Shown here: positions 17,789 through 26,516 of the stretch, piece after piece
How the letters are laid out: each line of letters opens with the position of its first letter
Position numbering within the stretch: the first letter of the stretch is position 1
Origin: Candidatus Gastranaerophilales bacterium
GTDB taxonomy: Bacteria; Cyanobacteriota; Vampirovibrionia; Gastranaerophilales; Gastranaerophilaceae
DNA length: 64,000 nt
Assembly: GCA_944325885.1 (NCBI GenBank)
Contig: CALVBT010000002.1
Location: 248,001-312,000 of the forward strand
Direction of reading: 5' to 3'
Program-made: the position numbers and the translations under genes
Notes under the pieces: model-generated
What the model saw: only the letters and a program-made list of their open reading frames with translations
What the model was told of the DNA's origin: nothing
Databases searched by the model: none

Positions 17789-18388
17789 ATGAGCTTTGTA
17801 CCAACAGTTGTAGAACAATCAAGCCGTGGTGAACGTGCATTTGACATATTTTCAAGATTACTCAGAGAAAGAATTATCTTTCTTGGTACACCTATCGATG
17901 ATATGGTTGCAAATTTAGTCGTTGCGCAGTTGCTGCTTTTGGATTCTGAAAATCCGGAAAAAGATATTATGTTGTATATCAACTCACCGGGTGGTAGTGT
18001 TACAGCTGGTTTTGCAATATATGATACTATGCAGCATATTCGCTCTGATGTATCTACTATTTGTCTTGGTCAGGCAGCTTCTATGGGTGCTTTCCTTCTT
18101 TCTTCAGGAACAAAAGGAAAAAGACTCGCTCTGCCTCATTCAAGAGTATTGATTCACCAGCCTTTGGGCGGTGCGCAAGGTCAGGCTACTGATATCGAAA
18201 TTCAGGCTGCTGAAATTTTGAGAATCAAAAAAGCATTGAACGAAATCCTTGCTTCCAACACCGGACAATCTATTAAGAAGATTGAAAAAGATACTGACAG
18301 AGATTATATTATGACTCCTGAGGAAGCTCTCGAGTATGGTATGATTGATAAAGTTATTTCTATGGATAAACATCCAAAAGCTGAATAA
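17789..18388 (+). CDS. clpP: ATP-dependent Clp protease proteolytic subunit
   Basis: A 199-residue serine protease subunit forming the tetradecameric barrel that degrades proteins fed by ClpX or ClpA/C. The catalytic triad is visible: Ser98 in [10 protein letters not shown], His123 in [11 protein letters not shown] and Asp172 in [18 protein letters not shown] and GMIDKVI are also typical. Length matches ClpP. Cyanobacteria usually have several ClpP/R paralogues; this one has all active residues and is linked to clpX, so it is the catalytic ClpXP partner. The ribosome-binding site is GAAAGGG at about 17774. clpX starts 24 bp after its stop. Confidence 0.98.
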   Translation: MSFVPTVVEQSSRGERAFDIFSRLLRERIIFLGTPIDDMVANLVVAQLLLLDSENPEKDIMLYINSPGGSVTAGFAIYDTMQHIRSDVSTICLGQAASMGAFLLSSGTKGKRLALPHSRVLIHQPLGGAQGQATDIEIQAAEILRIKKALNEILASNTGQSIKKIEKDTDRDYIMTPEEALEYGMIDKVISMDKHPKAE

Positions 18389-18412
18389 TCAGCCTAAAAT
18401 AGGAGAAATGTA

Positions 18413-19735
18413 ATGGTTAAACATGATGACAGCCGTTTAAAATGTTCATTTTGCGGAAAGACTCAGGATCAGGTAAAAAAATTGATTGCCGGGCCGGAAG
18501 TCTATATCTGTGATGAATGTGTTGAGCTGTGTAATGAAATTTTAGACGAAGAATTCTTTGAAAACAAAGAAAAAGGTGAAAAAGAAGAGGTAAAAGAAGC
18601 TGATATTTCGTCTGTGCCAAAACCGCACGAAATTAAAGCTTACCTTGACCAGCACATTGTAGGTCAGGACGACGCAAAAAAAGTTCTGTCTGTTGCTGTG
18701 TACAACCATTACAAAAGAATTGCTCATAATGCTACAGAAAAAGATAATACCGGTATCGAAATCCAGAAGAGCAATATTTTGCTTGTAGGGCCTACCGGCT
18801 CCGGTAAAACTTTGCTAGCTCAAACTCTGGCTAAAATGCTGGATGTTCCTTTTGCTGTTGCAGATGCTACAACTTTGACAGAAGCAGGCTATGTTGGTGA
18901 TGACGTAGAAAATATTCTGCTTAGATTGTATCAAAATGCTGAGTATGACGCTCAAAAAGCTGAAAGAGGCATTATTTATATAGATGAAATCGATAAAATT
19001 GCCAGAAAATCAGAAAACCCGAGCATTACAAGAGATGTTTCAGGTGAAGGTGTTCAACAGGCTCTTTTAAAAATGATTGAAGGTACTGTTGCTAATGTTC
19101 CTCCGCAAGGCGGCAGAAAACATCCTCATCAGGAATTTATTCAGATTGATACAAAAAATATTTTATTCATCGTCGGCGGTGCTTTTGTCGGTTTGGACAA
19201 AATTGTTGAAAGACGTGCTGATGAAGGTACATCTCTCGGCTTTGGTGCAAAAGCTCCTGCTACTGCTGCAGAAAAAGAAATCGCTGCACAGAAGATGCTC
19301 AAAAAACTCCAGCCTGAAGATTTGCTCAAATTCGGTTTAATTCCTGAATTTATCGGCCGTGTACCTATATATGCCGTTCTTGATCAGCTTGATGAAGCTA
19401 CTTTGAAAATGATATTGACAGAACCGAAGAACGCTATCATTAAGCAGTATCAGTGCTTGCTCAAGATGGATAATGTAGATTTGAAATTTGAGCCGGAAGC
19501 TATTGAATTGATTGCAAAAGAGGCAATAAAAAGAAAAACAGGCGCACGTGCATTGCGTTCTATTGTAGAAGAACTTATGCTCAATATTATGTATGAAGTT
19601 CCTTCTCAAAGCGATGTACATGAGTTTACTGTTACTGCTGAAATGGTTAAAAAACGTGACAAGGTTGCAGAACTTATAAAGTTACCTCAAAAGCACGAAC
19701 AACCATCAGTAGAAACTCAAGAAGAAATTGCATAA
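18413..19735 (+). CDS. clpX: ATP-dependent Clp protease ATP-binding subunit ClpX
   Basis: A 440-residue AAA+ unfoldase. The N-terminal zinc-binding domain has C11-x2-C14 and C33-x2-C36 (CSFC, CDEC). The AAA+ core has Walker A GPTGSGKT (126-133), the pore loop GYVG in [11 protein letters not shown], Walker [11 protein letters not shown], the RKH-type loop [10 protein letters not shown], and sensor 2/arginine residues in TGARALRS. It delivers substrates to the adjacent ClpP. AGGAG precedes the ATG. The gene ends the tig-clpP-clpX operon; a terminator lies 16 bp after the stop. Confidence 0.98.
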   Translation: MVKHDDSRLKCSFCGKTQDQVKKLIAGPEVYICDECVELCNEILDEEFFENKEKGEKEEVKEADISSVPKPHEIKAYLDQHIVGQDDAKKVLSVAVYNHYKRIAHNATEKDNTGIEIQKSNILLVGPTGSGKTLLAQTLAKMLDVPFAVADATTLTEAGYVGDDVENILLRLYQNAEYDAQKAERGIIYIDEIDKIARKSENPSITRDVSGEGVQQALLKMIEGTVANVPPQGGRKHPHQEFIQIDTKNILFIVGGAFVGLDKIVERRADEGTSLGFGAKAPATAAEKEIAAQKMLKKLQPEDLLKFGLIPEFIGRVPIYAVLDQLDEATLKMILTEPKNAIIKQYQCLLKMDNVDLKFEPEAIELIAKEAIKRKTGARALRSIVEELMLNIMYEVPSQSDVHEFTVTAEMVKKRDKVAELIKLPQKHEQPSVETQEEIA

Positions 19736-19751
19736 ATTGATTTTTTATAAT

Positions 19752-19784
19752 AGACAGGCTCAAATTATTGGGCCTGTCTTTTTG
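19752..19784 (+). terminator. Terminator of the tig-clpP-clpX operon
   Basis: 8-bp stem AGACAGGC / GCCTGTCT around a 12-nt AT-rich loop, followed by TTTTTG. Confidence 0.88.
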
Positions 19785-19789
19785 TGCGT

Positions 19790-19818
19790 TTGTGTATTAT
19801 TGAAATACATTGTAAAAT
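19790..19818 (+). promoter_or_regulatory. Promoter of queF, possibly leaderless
   Basis: -35 TTGTGT (19790-19795), 17-bp spacer, -10 TAAAAT (19813-19818). The second ATG of queF (19825) starts 6 nt after the -10 box, where transcription should begin. No Shine-Dalgarno sequence is present. Confidence 0.6.
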
Positions 19819-19824
19819 ATGACT

Positions 19825-20733
19825 ATGGAATTTAGAACTGATAAAATTGCGTCCAGATTTTTGGGGAAACAAATTAGCGGAAGCGAGCTTTATGATTCAT
19901 CTTTGCTCGTTCCAATTCCCAGAGCAGAAAACAGACAGCAGTACAATATAGATTCTGCCAATCTCCCTTTTGACGGTTGTGATGTATGGCATGCTTATGA
20001 ATTTTCTGCCCTGACTAATAACGGTCTGCCTGTTACAAGGCTGATTAAATTGAAGTACAGCTGCGAAAGTGAGTTTTTGGTAGAGTCAAAATCCTTAAAA
20101 CTCTATTTTAACTCTTTTAATATGTCACGTTTTGGGGATAGCATTGCTGAATGCCTGAGCGTGTGCAAACGTATTATCGAAACTGATTTGAGCAATGCAC
20201 TAAAGACTAACGTTCAGATTAATTTTATTGAAAACGATTCAGAGCGTGTAGAAATTTTTAATAATTTTGAAAATATTTTAAATTTTGTTGATGAAACCTC
20301 TCTGAAAATTGAAAAATTTTCTGAAGCACCGGAACTGCTTTTTTGTAATACCTGTAATGAGCTAAAAACTCATTATTTGACATTTGATTCATTGCGTTCA
20401 AACTGCAGAGTAACGCACCAGCCTGATTTTGGAGAAATTTTTATATATTACAAATCTGACAAACATATAGATGAGGCTTCTCTTATAAAGTATCTTTGCT
20501 CCTTCAGGTCTGAATATCACTTCCATGAAGAGTGCTGTGAAATGATTTATAAACGCCTTTATGATTTGCTAAAAATTGATGAAAATAAAGATGAGTTATT
20601 CGTTTGTATTTTGTACACAAGGAGGGGCGGAATTGATATTTGTCCTGTAAGATACAGCAAAAATTGTGCGGTTTTAGATTCAGAGATTTTGTGTGATGTT
20701 TCAAAATACGCACGCAAAAGTATAAGGCAGTAG
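19825..20733 (+). CDS. queF: NADPH-dependent 7-cyano-7-deazaguanine reductase (bimodular type)
   Basis: QueF reduces preQ0 to preQ1 in queuosine synthesis. At about 302 residues it is the long, two-module type seen in E. coli. The N-terminal module carries the substrate Glu/Lys signature FLVESKSLKLYFNSFN; the C-terminal module has the catalytic Cys in LRSNCRVTHQPDFG with Asp 7 residues later (C194 and D201, matching E. coli C190 and D197), then SFRSEYHFHEECCE and the end YTRRGGIDICPVR. Two ATGs are possible: 19819 abuts the -10 box, so 19825 is preferred. No other que gene adjoins it, but folE2, encoding the first pathway enzyme, lies at 60 kb. A TPR gene follows 31 bp later. Confidence 0.95.
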   Translation: MEFRTDKIASRFLGKQISGSELYDSSLLVPIPRAENRQQYNIDSANLPFDGCDVWHAYEFSALTNNGLPVTRLIKLKYSCESEFLVESKSLKLYFNSFNMSRFGDSIAECLSVCKRIIETDLSNALKTNVQINFIENDSERVEIFNNFENILNFVDETSLKIEKFSEAPELLFCNTCNELKTHYLTFDSLRSNCRVTHQPDFGEIFIYYKSDKHIDEASLIKYLCSFRSEYHFHEECCEMIYKRLYDLLKIDENKDELFVCILYTRRGGIDICPVRYSKNCAVLDSEILCDVSKYARKSIRQ

Positions 20734-20764
20734 TAGTAATTTAAAGTTTGGAAAAGGTCTTTTT

Positions 20765-21601
20765 ATGGTAAAAATAGTTTATTCTTTTTTAGTTTTAATT
20801 GTTGTATGCATTTGTGCTTGTGTTTTTTATCTTGTGAATCCTAATGATGCGCAGTACAAGTCATATTATTCTCAACTGCAATATTTTAAAGCAATGGATT
20901 CCGGAGATATTAATAAGGCAATAGACAGCTTAAATAATCCTGTCAGTATAAAATATCATTATGCTCAAAATTTTATGCTATCTAACCTTTTAATATCTGC
21001 TGGCAGATATGATGAAGCACAAAAAGTTATTGAATCTTTTGAAAAAGAATATGATTACAGTCACTGCGCACCGAGAAAATTCTGGGGTAAATTATTTTGC
21101 AGATTAGAGTTTGCTGCAATAGGACAGCCGAAGTTTGAGTATAGAAAAAATTTGTATCTTTCAAAATTGTATTTTGCTAAAGGTGATTACAAAAAAGCAG
21201 TTGAATATGACAATGCTGATAAAAACAGAGATGTTTGCTACAGTACAAGGCTGCTCAGTGCAAGCGGTGATATAGACGCAGCAAATAAGTTTATGAATCT
21301 GTGTGCAAAAAAATATGAAAAGGCAAGATATCCCAGAGCAATGCATATTGCAAGGGGTTCTTATCTGATGGCTCAAAAAAATTACAAGGCAGCATTGTCA
21401 GAGTTTGAAAAAGATATAAAATTGAGCAATTGTCAGTCTATAAAAACTTGTCGTGGTAACAGCACAACTTATTTATATATGGCACAATGTTATAAAAAAC
21501 TCGGCAATAATAGCAAAGCACTGGAATATTACAACAAAATTTTGACAAGTGAGCCGTGGAATTATAAGGCTAAGGAAGAAATCAAAAAGCTTAAAAAATA
21601 A
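20765..21601 (+). CDS. Membrane-anchored TPR protein
   Basis: A 278-residue protein with one N-terminal transmembrane segment (about residues 4-24, IVYSFLVLIVVCICACVFYL) and helical tetratricopeptide-like repeats through the rest. The clearest are KLYFAKGDYKKAVEYDNAD, MAQKNYKAALSEFEKDI and the last, MAQCYKKLGNNSKALEYYNKIL. Four or five cysteines occur in the repeat region, including HCAPRKFWGKLFCRL and SNCQSIKTC, suggesting disulfides if the repeats face the periplasm. AAAAGG precedes the ATG. TPR proteins scaffold complexes; no partner is indicated by context (queF upstream, symporter downstream). Confidence 0.8.
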   Translation: MVKIVYSFLVLIVVCICACVFYLVNPNDAQYKSYYSQLQYFKAMDSGDINKAIDSLNNPVSIKYHYAQNFMLSNLLISAGRYDEAQKVIESFEKEYDYSHCAPRKFWGKLFCRLEFAAIGQPKFEYRKNLYLSKLYFAKGDYKKAVEYDNADKNRDVCYSTRLLSASGDIDAANKFMNLCAKKYEKARYPRAMHIARGSYLMAQKNYKAALSEFEKDIKLSNCQSIKTCRGNSTTYLYMAQCYKKLGNNSKALEYYNKILTSEPWNYKAKEEIKKLKK

Positions 21602-21694
21602 TCTCCTCTATATACATTGTTGTCATGTTATTTAAAAAATAGTAAAATAACTATACTTGTCTGAATTATAATCTGATGTAAGAGAGGATATGAT

Positions 21695-23041
21695 ATGAAA
21701 CTACATATGCAGATATTGATTGCACTGGGTCTTGGTATTAAAAGAAACGGGCATATATTTTTAGGTTTGATTGCGGGTATTATTCTTGGTATTGCAATGC
21801 ATGCTTACAATGCTTCACACGAGGCAAGTGCTGTTTACAATGTTCTGTATACTGTATTGAACTTTATCGGTCAGGCTTTTATCAGATTGATTCAAATGGT
21901 AATTATTCCGTTGATTTTTAGTGCTATTGTAATAGGTATATCCAGCATTGGTGATAATAAGCAGCTTGGGACATTCGGAATAAAAATGGTTGTTTATTAT
22001 TCTATAATTTCAATCGCTGCAGTAATAATAGGTACAACTCTTGCTCTTGCTATACATCCGGGTGACGGTGTACAATCATTTATCAGCCAAAAATCCGCAG
22101 TAGAAACACAACAGATTGTTAGTCAGGCTATTGCAGAGCAAAAAGGTCATTTGTCTGAAATATTTATCAATTTGATACCGGCAAACCCGATGGAAGCTCT
22201 TTCCAAAGGTGAAATGATTCCTATTATAATATTTATTATGGTGTTTGCAATTGCACTGGCAAAAGTAGGCGAAATTAACCGTCCTGTTGTATCGTTTTTT
22301 GAATCAATTTTTGCAGCAACAATGAAGGTTACAGACGGTATTATGTATCTTGCAGCCCCGGGTATTTTTGCCTTGACTGCTACTGCAATTTCGTCTTTTG
22401 GTATTTCAGTATTTTCTAGTATTTCGAAATACTTCCTTGCTATTTTAATAGGTTTTGCTTTGCAGCTGTTTGTCGTATATCCGATTATTATGAAGGTGTT
22501 TTCAAAAGTACCTGTCAGACTGTTTTTCGCTGCTATTGCAGAAGCAATGATGGTCGGTTTTGGTACTGCCAGCAGTTCTGCAACATTGCCTCTTGTTATT
22601 GCTTGTTGTGAAAAAAGAGGTATTTCTCACAAGGTATGCAGCTTTGTTCTTCCTCTCGGTGTTACTTTGAACTTTGACGCTACTGCAATGTTTCAGGTAA
22701 TTGCTGTTCTGTTTTTAACACAGGCTTACGGCATAACAGTAGAACCGTTACAAATTCTGCAAATAGCAGTTCTTGCCATTGTTGCATCCAGCACTTGTGC
22801 AGGTATTCCCGGCGGCGGTATCATTACTATAGCTCTTGTTTTAAACGGTTTGGGCTTGACTCCGACACAAATGGTAGAAGGCTTTGCTTTCTTGTTTGCT
22901 GTTGATAGAATAGTTGATATGTTCAGAACCATGTTAAATATCACTTCTGATGCTGTTGTTACAGCTGTGATTGCTGACAATGAAAATGAACTTAACTATG
23001 ATATGTTAACGAGTGAAGAGTCTTATAAAGATATAATCTAA
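21695..23041 (+). CDS. Dicarboxylate/amino acid:cation symporter (DAACS family)
   Basis: A 448-residue inner-membrane protein of the GltP/GltT/DctA family, importing glutamate, aspartate or C4-dicarboxylates with Na+ or H+. About eight transmembrane helices are visible. Hairpin 1 has TASSSATLPL, helix 7 has LNFDATAMFQV (an NMDGT-like ion/substrate site, here N-F-D-A-T), hairpin 2 has STCAGIPGGG, and helix 8 has VDRIVDMFRTMLNITSDA. The Ile/Leu of LNFDATA differs from the Met of glutamate carriers, so the substrate cannot be fixed. GAGAGG precedes the ATG. aroA starts 1 bp after the stop, so the two are co-transcribed. Confidence 0.93.
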   Translation: MKLHMQILIALGLGIKRNGHIFLGLIAGIILGIAMHAYNASHEASAVYNVLYTVLNFIGQAFIRLIQMVIIPLIFSAIVIGISSIGDNKQLGTFGIKMVVYYSIISIAAVIIGTTLALAIHPGDGVQSFISQKSAVETQQIVSQAIAEQKGHLSEIFINLIPANPMEALSKGEMIPIIIFIMVFAIALAKVGEINRPVVSFFESIFAATMKVTDGIMYLAAPGIFALTATAISSFGISVFSSISKYFLAILIGFALQLFVVYPIIMKVFSKVPVRLFFAAIAEAMMVGFGTASSSATLPLVIACCEKRGISHKVCSFVLPLGVTLNFDATAMFQVIAVLFLTQAYGITVEPLQILQIAVLAIVASSTCAGIPGGGIITIALVLNGLGLTPTQMVEGFAFLFAVDRIVDMFRTMLNITSDAVVTAVIADNENELNYDMLTSEESYKDII

Positions 23042-23042
23042 T

Positions 23043-24320
23043 ATGAATTTAAAAGTTGAAAGATTAAAAGGTCAGGGGCTTAGAGGTGAAATTGTTATTC
23101 CCTCGGACAAGTCTGTCAGCCATCGCAGTGCTATGTTCGCTGCTTTGACAGGCGGTGTAGTTGAAGTTAAAAATTTTTCAATGGGTGCAGATTGCTTGTC
23201 TACATTGAATATAGTTAAAACTCTGGGATGTGATGTAGAGTTTTTAGCAGATAAACATATAAAAATCGATGCGTCAAATGCCTTAAAAAAAGATATTTAT
23301 AAGCTTGACTGCGGAAATTCCGGTACGTCAATGAGATTGTTTTCCGGGATAATGGCTTCTTATGAGACGGAAACGACGCTATTCGGCGATGAGAGCCTCA
23401 GCAACCGGCCGATGAAAAGAGTTATTTTGCCATTGGAGCTTATGGGCGCAAAAATTAAACATCATAACTTTAAGGCTCCTCTTGTTATTCAAGGCAAAGA
23501 ATTGTTCCCTATCGATTACAAAAGCCCGATTGCATCTGCTCAGGTAAAATCATGCGTGCTTCTGGCAGGCTTGAACACCTGCGGAGTAACAAAAGTTACA
23601 GAGCCGTGTGTTTCACGTGACCATACGGAAAGAATGCTTAAATATCTCGGTGCTGATATTTCCATAAACGGAACTACAACAGCTGTAAAAAAATCTAAAC
23701 TTGAACCCAAAAACATAACTGTGTGCGGCGATATATCTTCCGCAGCATTTTTCCTTGTTGCAGGTGCGATTGTTCCTGAGTCTGATTTTGTTATAAAAAA
23801 TGTGGGCCTCAATCCTACAAGAACAGGCATAATCGATATCATGAAGTCAATGGGTGCTGATATAGAGATATTATCTCAGGATGAAGTTTGCAATGAGCCT
23901 GTCGGTGATATAAGAATTAAAACATCACAGCTAAAAGGCACCACAATCGAAGGTGAAATTATACCGAGATTGATAGATGAGCTGCCAGTTATTGCTGTTC
24001 TAGCCAGTCAGGCAGAGGGAACTACTATAGTAAAAGATGCTGCTGATTTAAGAAATAAAGAATCAGACAGGATAAAATGTCTTGTTTCCGAATTAACGAA
24101 ACTGGGTGTTGATATAGAAGAAACACCGGATGGCTTTATAGTAAACGGTAAAACAAATCTGCGAGGCGGTGCAGAGGTAGAATGCTATCATGACCACAGA
24201 CTGGCTATGAGTCTTTATGTTGCAGGATTGGTCTGTGAGCAGCCTGTTGTTATCAATGAATTCCAGTGGGTGGATATATCTTTCCCTGAGTTTTTAGGGT
24301 TAATGAATTTATTGCACTAG
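23043..24320 (+). CDS. aroA: 3-phosphoshikimate 1-carboxyvinyltransferase (EPSP synthase)
   Basis: A 425-residue EPSP synthase, joining shikimate-3-phosphate and PEP in aromatic amino acid synthesis. Motifs are IPSDKSVSHRS (K23), DCGNSGTSMRL, LSNRPMKRV, SAQVKSC, SRDHTERML, GDISSAAFF, ELPVIAVLA, RNKESDRI and HDHRLAMS. SDKS, SAQVK and NPTR together match the motif set described for class II EPSP synthases (Agrobacterium CP4, Bacillus and Staphylococcus types), yet the PEP-site Gly of NSGT is retained. Translation is coupled to the upstream symporter, with 1 bp between stop and start. The 3' end overlaps a small convergent gene by 4 bp. Confidence 0.96.
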   Translation: MNLKVERLKGQGLRGEIVIPSDKSVSHRSAMFAALTGGVVEVKNFSMGADCLSTLNIVKTLGCDVEFLADKHIKIDASNALKKDIYKLDCGNSGTSMRLFSGIMASYETETTLFGDESLSNRPMKRVILPLELMGAKIKHHNFKAPLVIQGKELFPIDYKSPIASAQVKSCVLLAGLNTCGVTKVTEPCVSRDHTERMLKYLGADISINGTTTAVKKSKLEPKNITVCGDISSAAFFLVAGAIVPESDFVIKNVGLNPTRTGIIDIMKSMGADIEILSQDEVCNEPVGDIRIKTSQLKGTTIEGEIIPRLIDELPVIAVLASQAEGTTIVKDAADLRNKESDRIKCLVSELTKLGVDIEETPDGFIVNGKTNLRGGAEVECYHDHRLAMSLYVAGLVCEQPVVINEFQWVDISFPEFLGLMNLLH

Positions 24321-24511
24321 TTAAAATCTTTTCTTTTGCATTGTTTGGGTTCATTTTCTTTTTCTACCCAGACATAGGTCTTGTTTTGTTTTAAAGCAAA
24401 TTGAGCAAAAGGATTTGAAGAATAGTTTATGTTTCTTGCCATTCTTCTTGCTTTTATATCAAGTTTTTCAATTCTGTTGATTAAGTCTTTTAGTGATTCA
24501 AACAATGCCAT
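24317..24511 (-). CDS. Small hypothetical basic protein
   Basis: A 64-residue protein, helical and basic in its first half (LKDLINRIEKLDIKARRMARN), then YSSNPFAQFALKQNKTYVWVEKE and a Lys-rich tail. There is no signal peptide or membrane segment. The C-terminal strand-like part may be globular. It is convergent with aroA, overlapping by 4 bp. No clear ribosome-binding site is seen, which lowers confidence. Family not recognised. Confidence 0.5.
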   Translation of the reverse strand: MALFESLKDLINRIEKLDIKARRMARNINYSSNPFAQFALKQNKTYVWVEKENEPKQCKRKDFN

Positions 24512-24619
24512 AACTTTTTACTTTTTTACATTATTCTTCATTCATATCATTGCAGAATTTTTTTTATTATTTATTACGCAAAAGAGTTGTTTTGACTTAC
24601 CTTAAAGGGGTATCTTTTG

Positions 24620-24625
24620 TATAAT
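24620..24625 (+). promoter_or_regulatory. -10 box of the receiver gene, possibly leaderless
   Basis: Consensus TATAAT whose last base is 6 nt before the ATG at 24632. A TTGACT (24592-24597) lies upstream but at 22 bp spacing, too long for an ideal -35. GGGG at 24607-24610 is too far from the ATG to act as a Shine-Dalgarno. Confidence 0.5.
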
Positions 24626-24631
24626 ATTTGT

Positions 24632-25039
24632 ATGAGTAAAATTGTAAAACGAATCTTAATAGCAGAAGACAGTCCGGAGTGGCAGAGATTTCATTCATCT
24701 TTGTTAAAGCAATATGACAGGTGTGAAATTTCTTATACAATTGTTGATTGTGCTAAAGACGCTCTGGAAATCGTTAATAAAAATATAAATGAACCTTTCG
24801 ATTTGATAATTACTGATTTGCAAATGGAAACGGATTTCTTACCTCAGTTTGCAGGTGAGTGGCTTGTAAAAGAAATAAAAAATATTTCTTGCTATACAAA
24901 TGTTCCTGTTGTAATTGTTTCTGCAACATACAATATAGGCTTTATTGCGCATACGCTCGGGGTTGATTATCTGTCTAAGAGAAGTCTTGTTAACAATCCT
25001 GATTCGTATTTTTTAATGTTAGATGAAAAGCTTTTATAA
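24632..25039 (+). CDS. Stand-alone response regulator receiver protein
   Basis: A 135-residue single receiver domain (CheY-like) without output domain. The acidic pair is in LIAEDSPEWQ, the acceptor Asp in LIITDLQME, the Thr/Ser in VIVSATYN and the Lys in DYLSKRSL. The loop after the acceptor site is longer than usual (ETDFLPQFAGEWLVKE). Single-domain receivers relay phosphate or bind targets such as motors or kinases. No kinase is nearby. The ATG at 24632 is chosen over an in-frame TTG at 24617 because the TTG overlaps the -10 region. Confidence 0.85.
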   Translation: MSKIVKRILIAEDSPEWQRFHSSLLKQYDRCEISYTIVDCAKDALEIVNKNINEPFDLIITDLQMETDFLPQFAGEWLVKEIKNISCYTNVPVVIVSATYNIGFIAHTLGVDYLSKRSLVNNPDSYFLMLDEKLL

Positions 25040-25187
25040 GAAATATTAAATAAATGCTTTGAAAATTTTATGTTTATTGTAATATGTTATTACAACTAAA
25101 CAAACGGACAAATAGAATGAGGGAAAAGACGCATTCTATAAATCGTGCTTGAGAAAAATATTAATAAACTAGATAGAAGGTAAAAAA

Positions 25188-25355
25188 ATGGGAATCAAAG
25201 GCAAAGTAGATAAAATGGTAGTTCTTGCTTGCGAAGAATGCAAAGAAAGAAACTATACAACTACAAAAAACAAAAAAACTCAAAAAGAAAGATTAGAACT
25301 TAAAAAACATTGCCCGAAATGCAAAAAACACACTTTGCACAAAGAAACAAAATAG
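25188..25355 (+). CDS. rpmG: 50S ribosomal protein L33
   Basis: A 55-residue L33, a small zinc-ribbon-type protein of the large subunit. It reads [18 protein letters not shown], then RNYTTTKNK, and ends [15 protein letters not shown]. Two CxxC pairs (C15/C18, C42/C45) show that it is the zinc-binding form. GAAGG precedes the ATG. Position just before tRNA-Trp, secE and nusG is the classic arrangement. The 148 bp upstream hold a promoter region with no gene. Confidence 0.96.
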   Translation: MGIKGKVDKMVVLACEECKERNYTTTKNKKTQKERLELKKHCPKCKKHTLHKETK

Positions 25356-25394
25356 GCAATTGACTTACTAAAACGCATTTTTAATATTTAAAGA

Positions 25395-25467
25395 GCGTCC
25401 TTAGTTCAGTTGGTAGAACGTCGGTCTCCAAAACCGGATGTCGAGGGTTCGAGTCCTTCAGGGCGCG
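25395..25467 (+). tRNA. trnW: tRNA-Trp (CCA anticodon)
   Basis: Full cloverleaf: acceptor GCGTCCT / AGGGCGC (one G-T pair), D-arm with AGTTCAGTTGGTAGA, anticodon loop CTCCAAA giving CCA, T-arm with GGTTCGAGTCC, and discriminator G at 25467. CCA is not encoded. It sits between rpmG and secE, a common bacterial location for tRNA-Trp, and is likely processed from the same transcript. Confidence 0.97.
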
Positions 25468-25489
25468 ATTTAAATAACAGAGGAAAATA

Positions 25490-25726
25490 ATGGCTAACCA
25501 GACTAAAGAAAAAACAACACAGGGTCAGAATGATTTTAAACAGGCTGCAGTTGCTTATTTTAAATCTGTCAAACTGGAGTGGGGTAAAATTACTTGGCCC
25601 GGAAAACAGCAGGTAATTGTGGAAACAATCTATGTTATTGTTATCACTGCTATTTTTACAATAGGTGTTCTTGCTGTTGACACTATTTTTAACGCCCTTT
25701 TCAAAGGTTTGGGTTTGATACATTAG
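25490..25726 (+). CDS. secE: Preprotein translocase subunit SecE
   Basis: A 78-residue SecE of the short, single-span type, clamping SecY in the SecYEG channel. The amphipathic helix and conserved stretch VKLEWGKITWPGKQQV precede one transmembrane helix (about residues 45-65). AGAGGAAAATA precedes the ATG. It is followed by nusG, the usual pair. Confidence 0.95.
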   Translation: MANQTKEKTTQGQNDFKQAAVAYFKSVKLEWGKITWPGKQQVIVETIYVIVITAIFTIGVLAVDTIFNALFKGLGLIH

Positions 25727-25766
25727 TTCACAACAGATTTATTATTTAATTACAGGAATTAATATA

Positions 25767-26432
25767 ATGACAGAAAAAAATGAAGAACAAATGGAAGTAA
25801 GTGCAGAACAAAATGATATCAGTGTTTTCGAAAACGAAAAGCACCAGATTGTTGAAGAAAAGGATGCAAAATTAAAAGCTGATATTCAGGCTTCTCACAA
25901 TAAAGAACCGCAGAAAAAGTGGTATATTGTTCATACATACTCAGGATACGAAAACAAAGTAAAAGTTAACCTTGAAAAACGTATCGAATATATGAATATG
26001 GGTGACAAAATCTTCCGTGTGGAAGTTCCTCAAAAAACTATAACAAAAGTAAAAGACGGCAAGAAACAAGATAGAGAAGAAAAAATCTTCCCGGGTTATG
26101 TTCTTGTTGAAATGATAATGGATGATGACAGCTGGTATGTAGTTAGACACACTGCTGGTGTTACAAAATTCGTCGGTACATCTAAAAAACCGATTCCGGC
26201 TAAAGATTCAGAAATTAAGAAAATTATTCACAGAGTTCAAACTCAAACAACAAAAATTGAACTCGATGTTAAAGTCGGTGACAAGGTCAGAATTATTTCC
26301 GGCCCGTTTGCAGACTTTATCGGAGATATTACAGAAGTTTATCCTGACAAATCTAAACTCAGAGCTACTGTTTCTATCTTCGGCCGTGAAACTCCTGTTG
26401 AACTTGAATACAAACAAATTCAAAAAGTGTAA
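25767..26432 (+). CDS. nusG: Transcription termination/antitermination protein NusG
   Basis: A 221-residue NusG. A charged N-terminal extension (residues 1-45, Glu/Lys-rich) precedes the NGN domain (KKWYIVHTYSGYENKVKVNL, split around residues 50-70; FPGYVLVEM; VRHTAGVTKFVGT) and the C-terminal KOW domain (VGDKVRIISGPFADFIGDI). It binds RNA polymerase, and its KOW domain contacts Rho or S10. The extension is longer than in E. coli NusG; extended forms occur in other phyla. rplK follows after an 84-bp leader containing an L1-like element. Confidence 0.97.
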   Translation: MTEKNEEQMEVSAEQNDISVFENEKHQIVEEKDAKLKADIQASHNKEPQKKWYIVHTYSGYENKVKVNLEKRIEYMNMGDKIFRVEVPQKTITKVKDGKKQDREEKIFPGYVLVEMIMDDDSWYVVRHTAGVTKFVGTSKKPIPAKDSEIKKIIHRVQTQTTKIELDVKVGDKVRIISGPFADFIGDITEVYPDKSKLRATVSIFGRETPVELEYKQIQKV

Positions 26433-26471
26433 TAGCTGAAACAGGGTACTTAATAAAAAACAAAATGAGAT

Positions 26472-26503
26472 AGTGGAAGGGAATTTATTCCTGCCAGACC
26501 ACG
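26472..26503 (+). promoter_or_regulatory. Candidate L1-binding mRNA element before rplK
   Basis: A hairpin in which GTGG (26473-26476) pairs with CCAC (26499-26502) and GGAA with TTCC (26480-26483/26488-26491), leaving an asymmetric internal loop. Its first 12 bases, GTGGAAGGGAAT, recur exactly before rplA. L1 is known to repress its own L11 operon by binding an rRNA mimic; this is the expected place for such a site. Assignment is inference. Confidence 0.5.
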
Positions 26504-26516
26504 AAAGGAGAATAAA

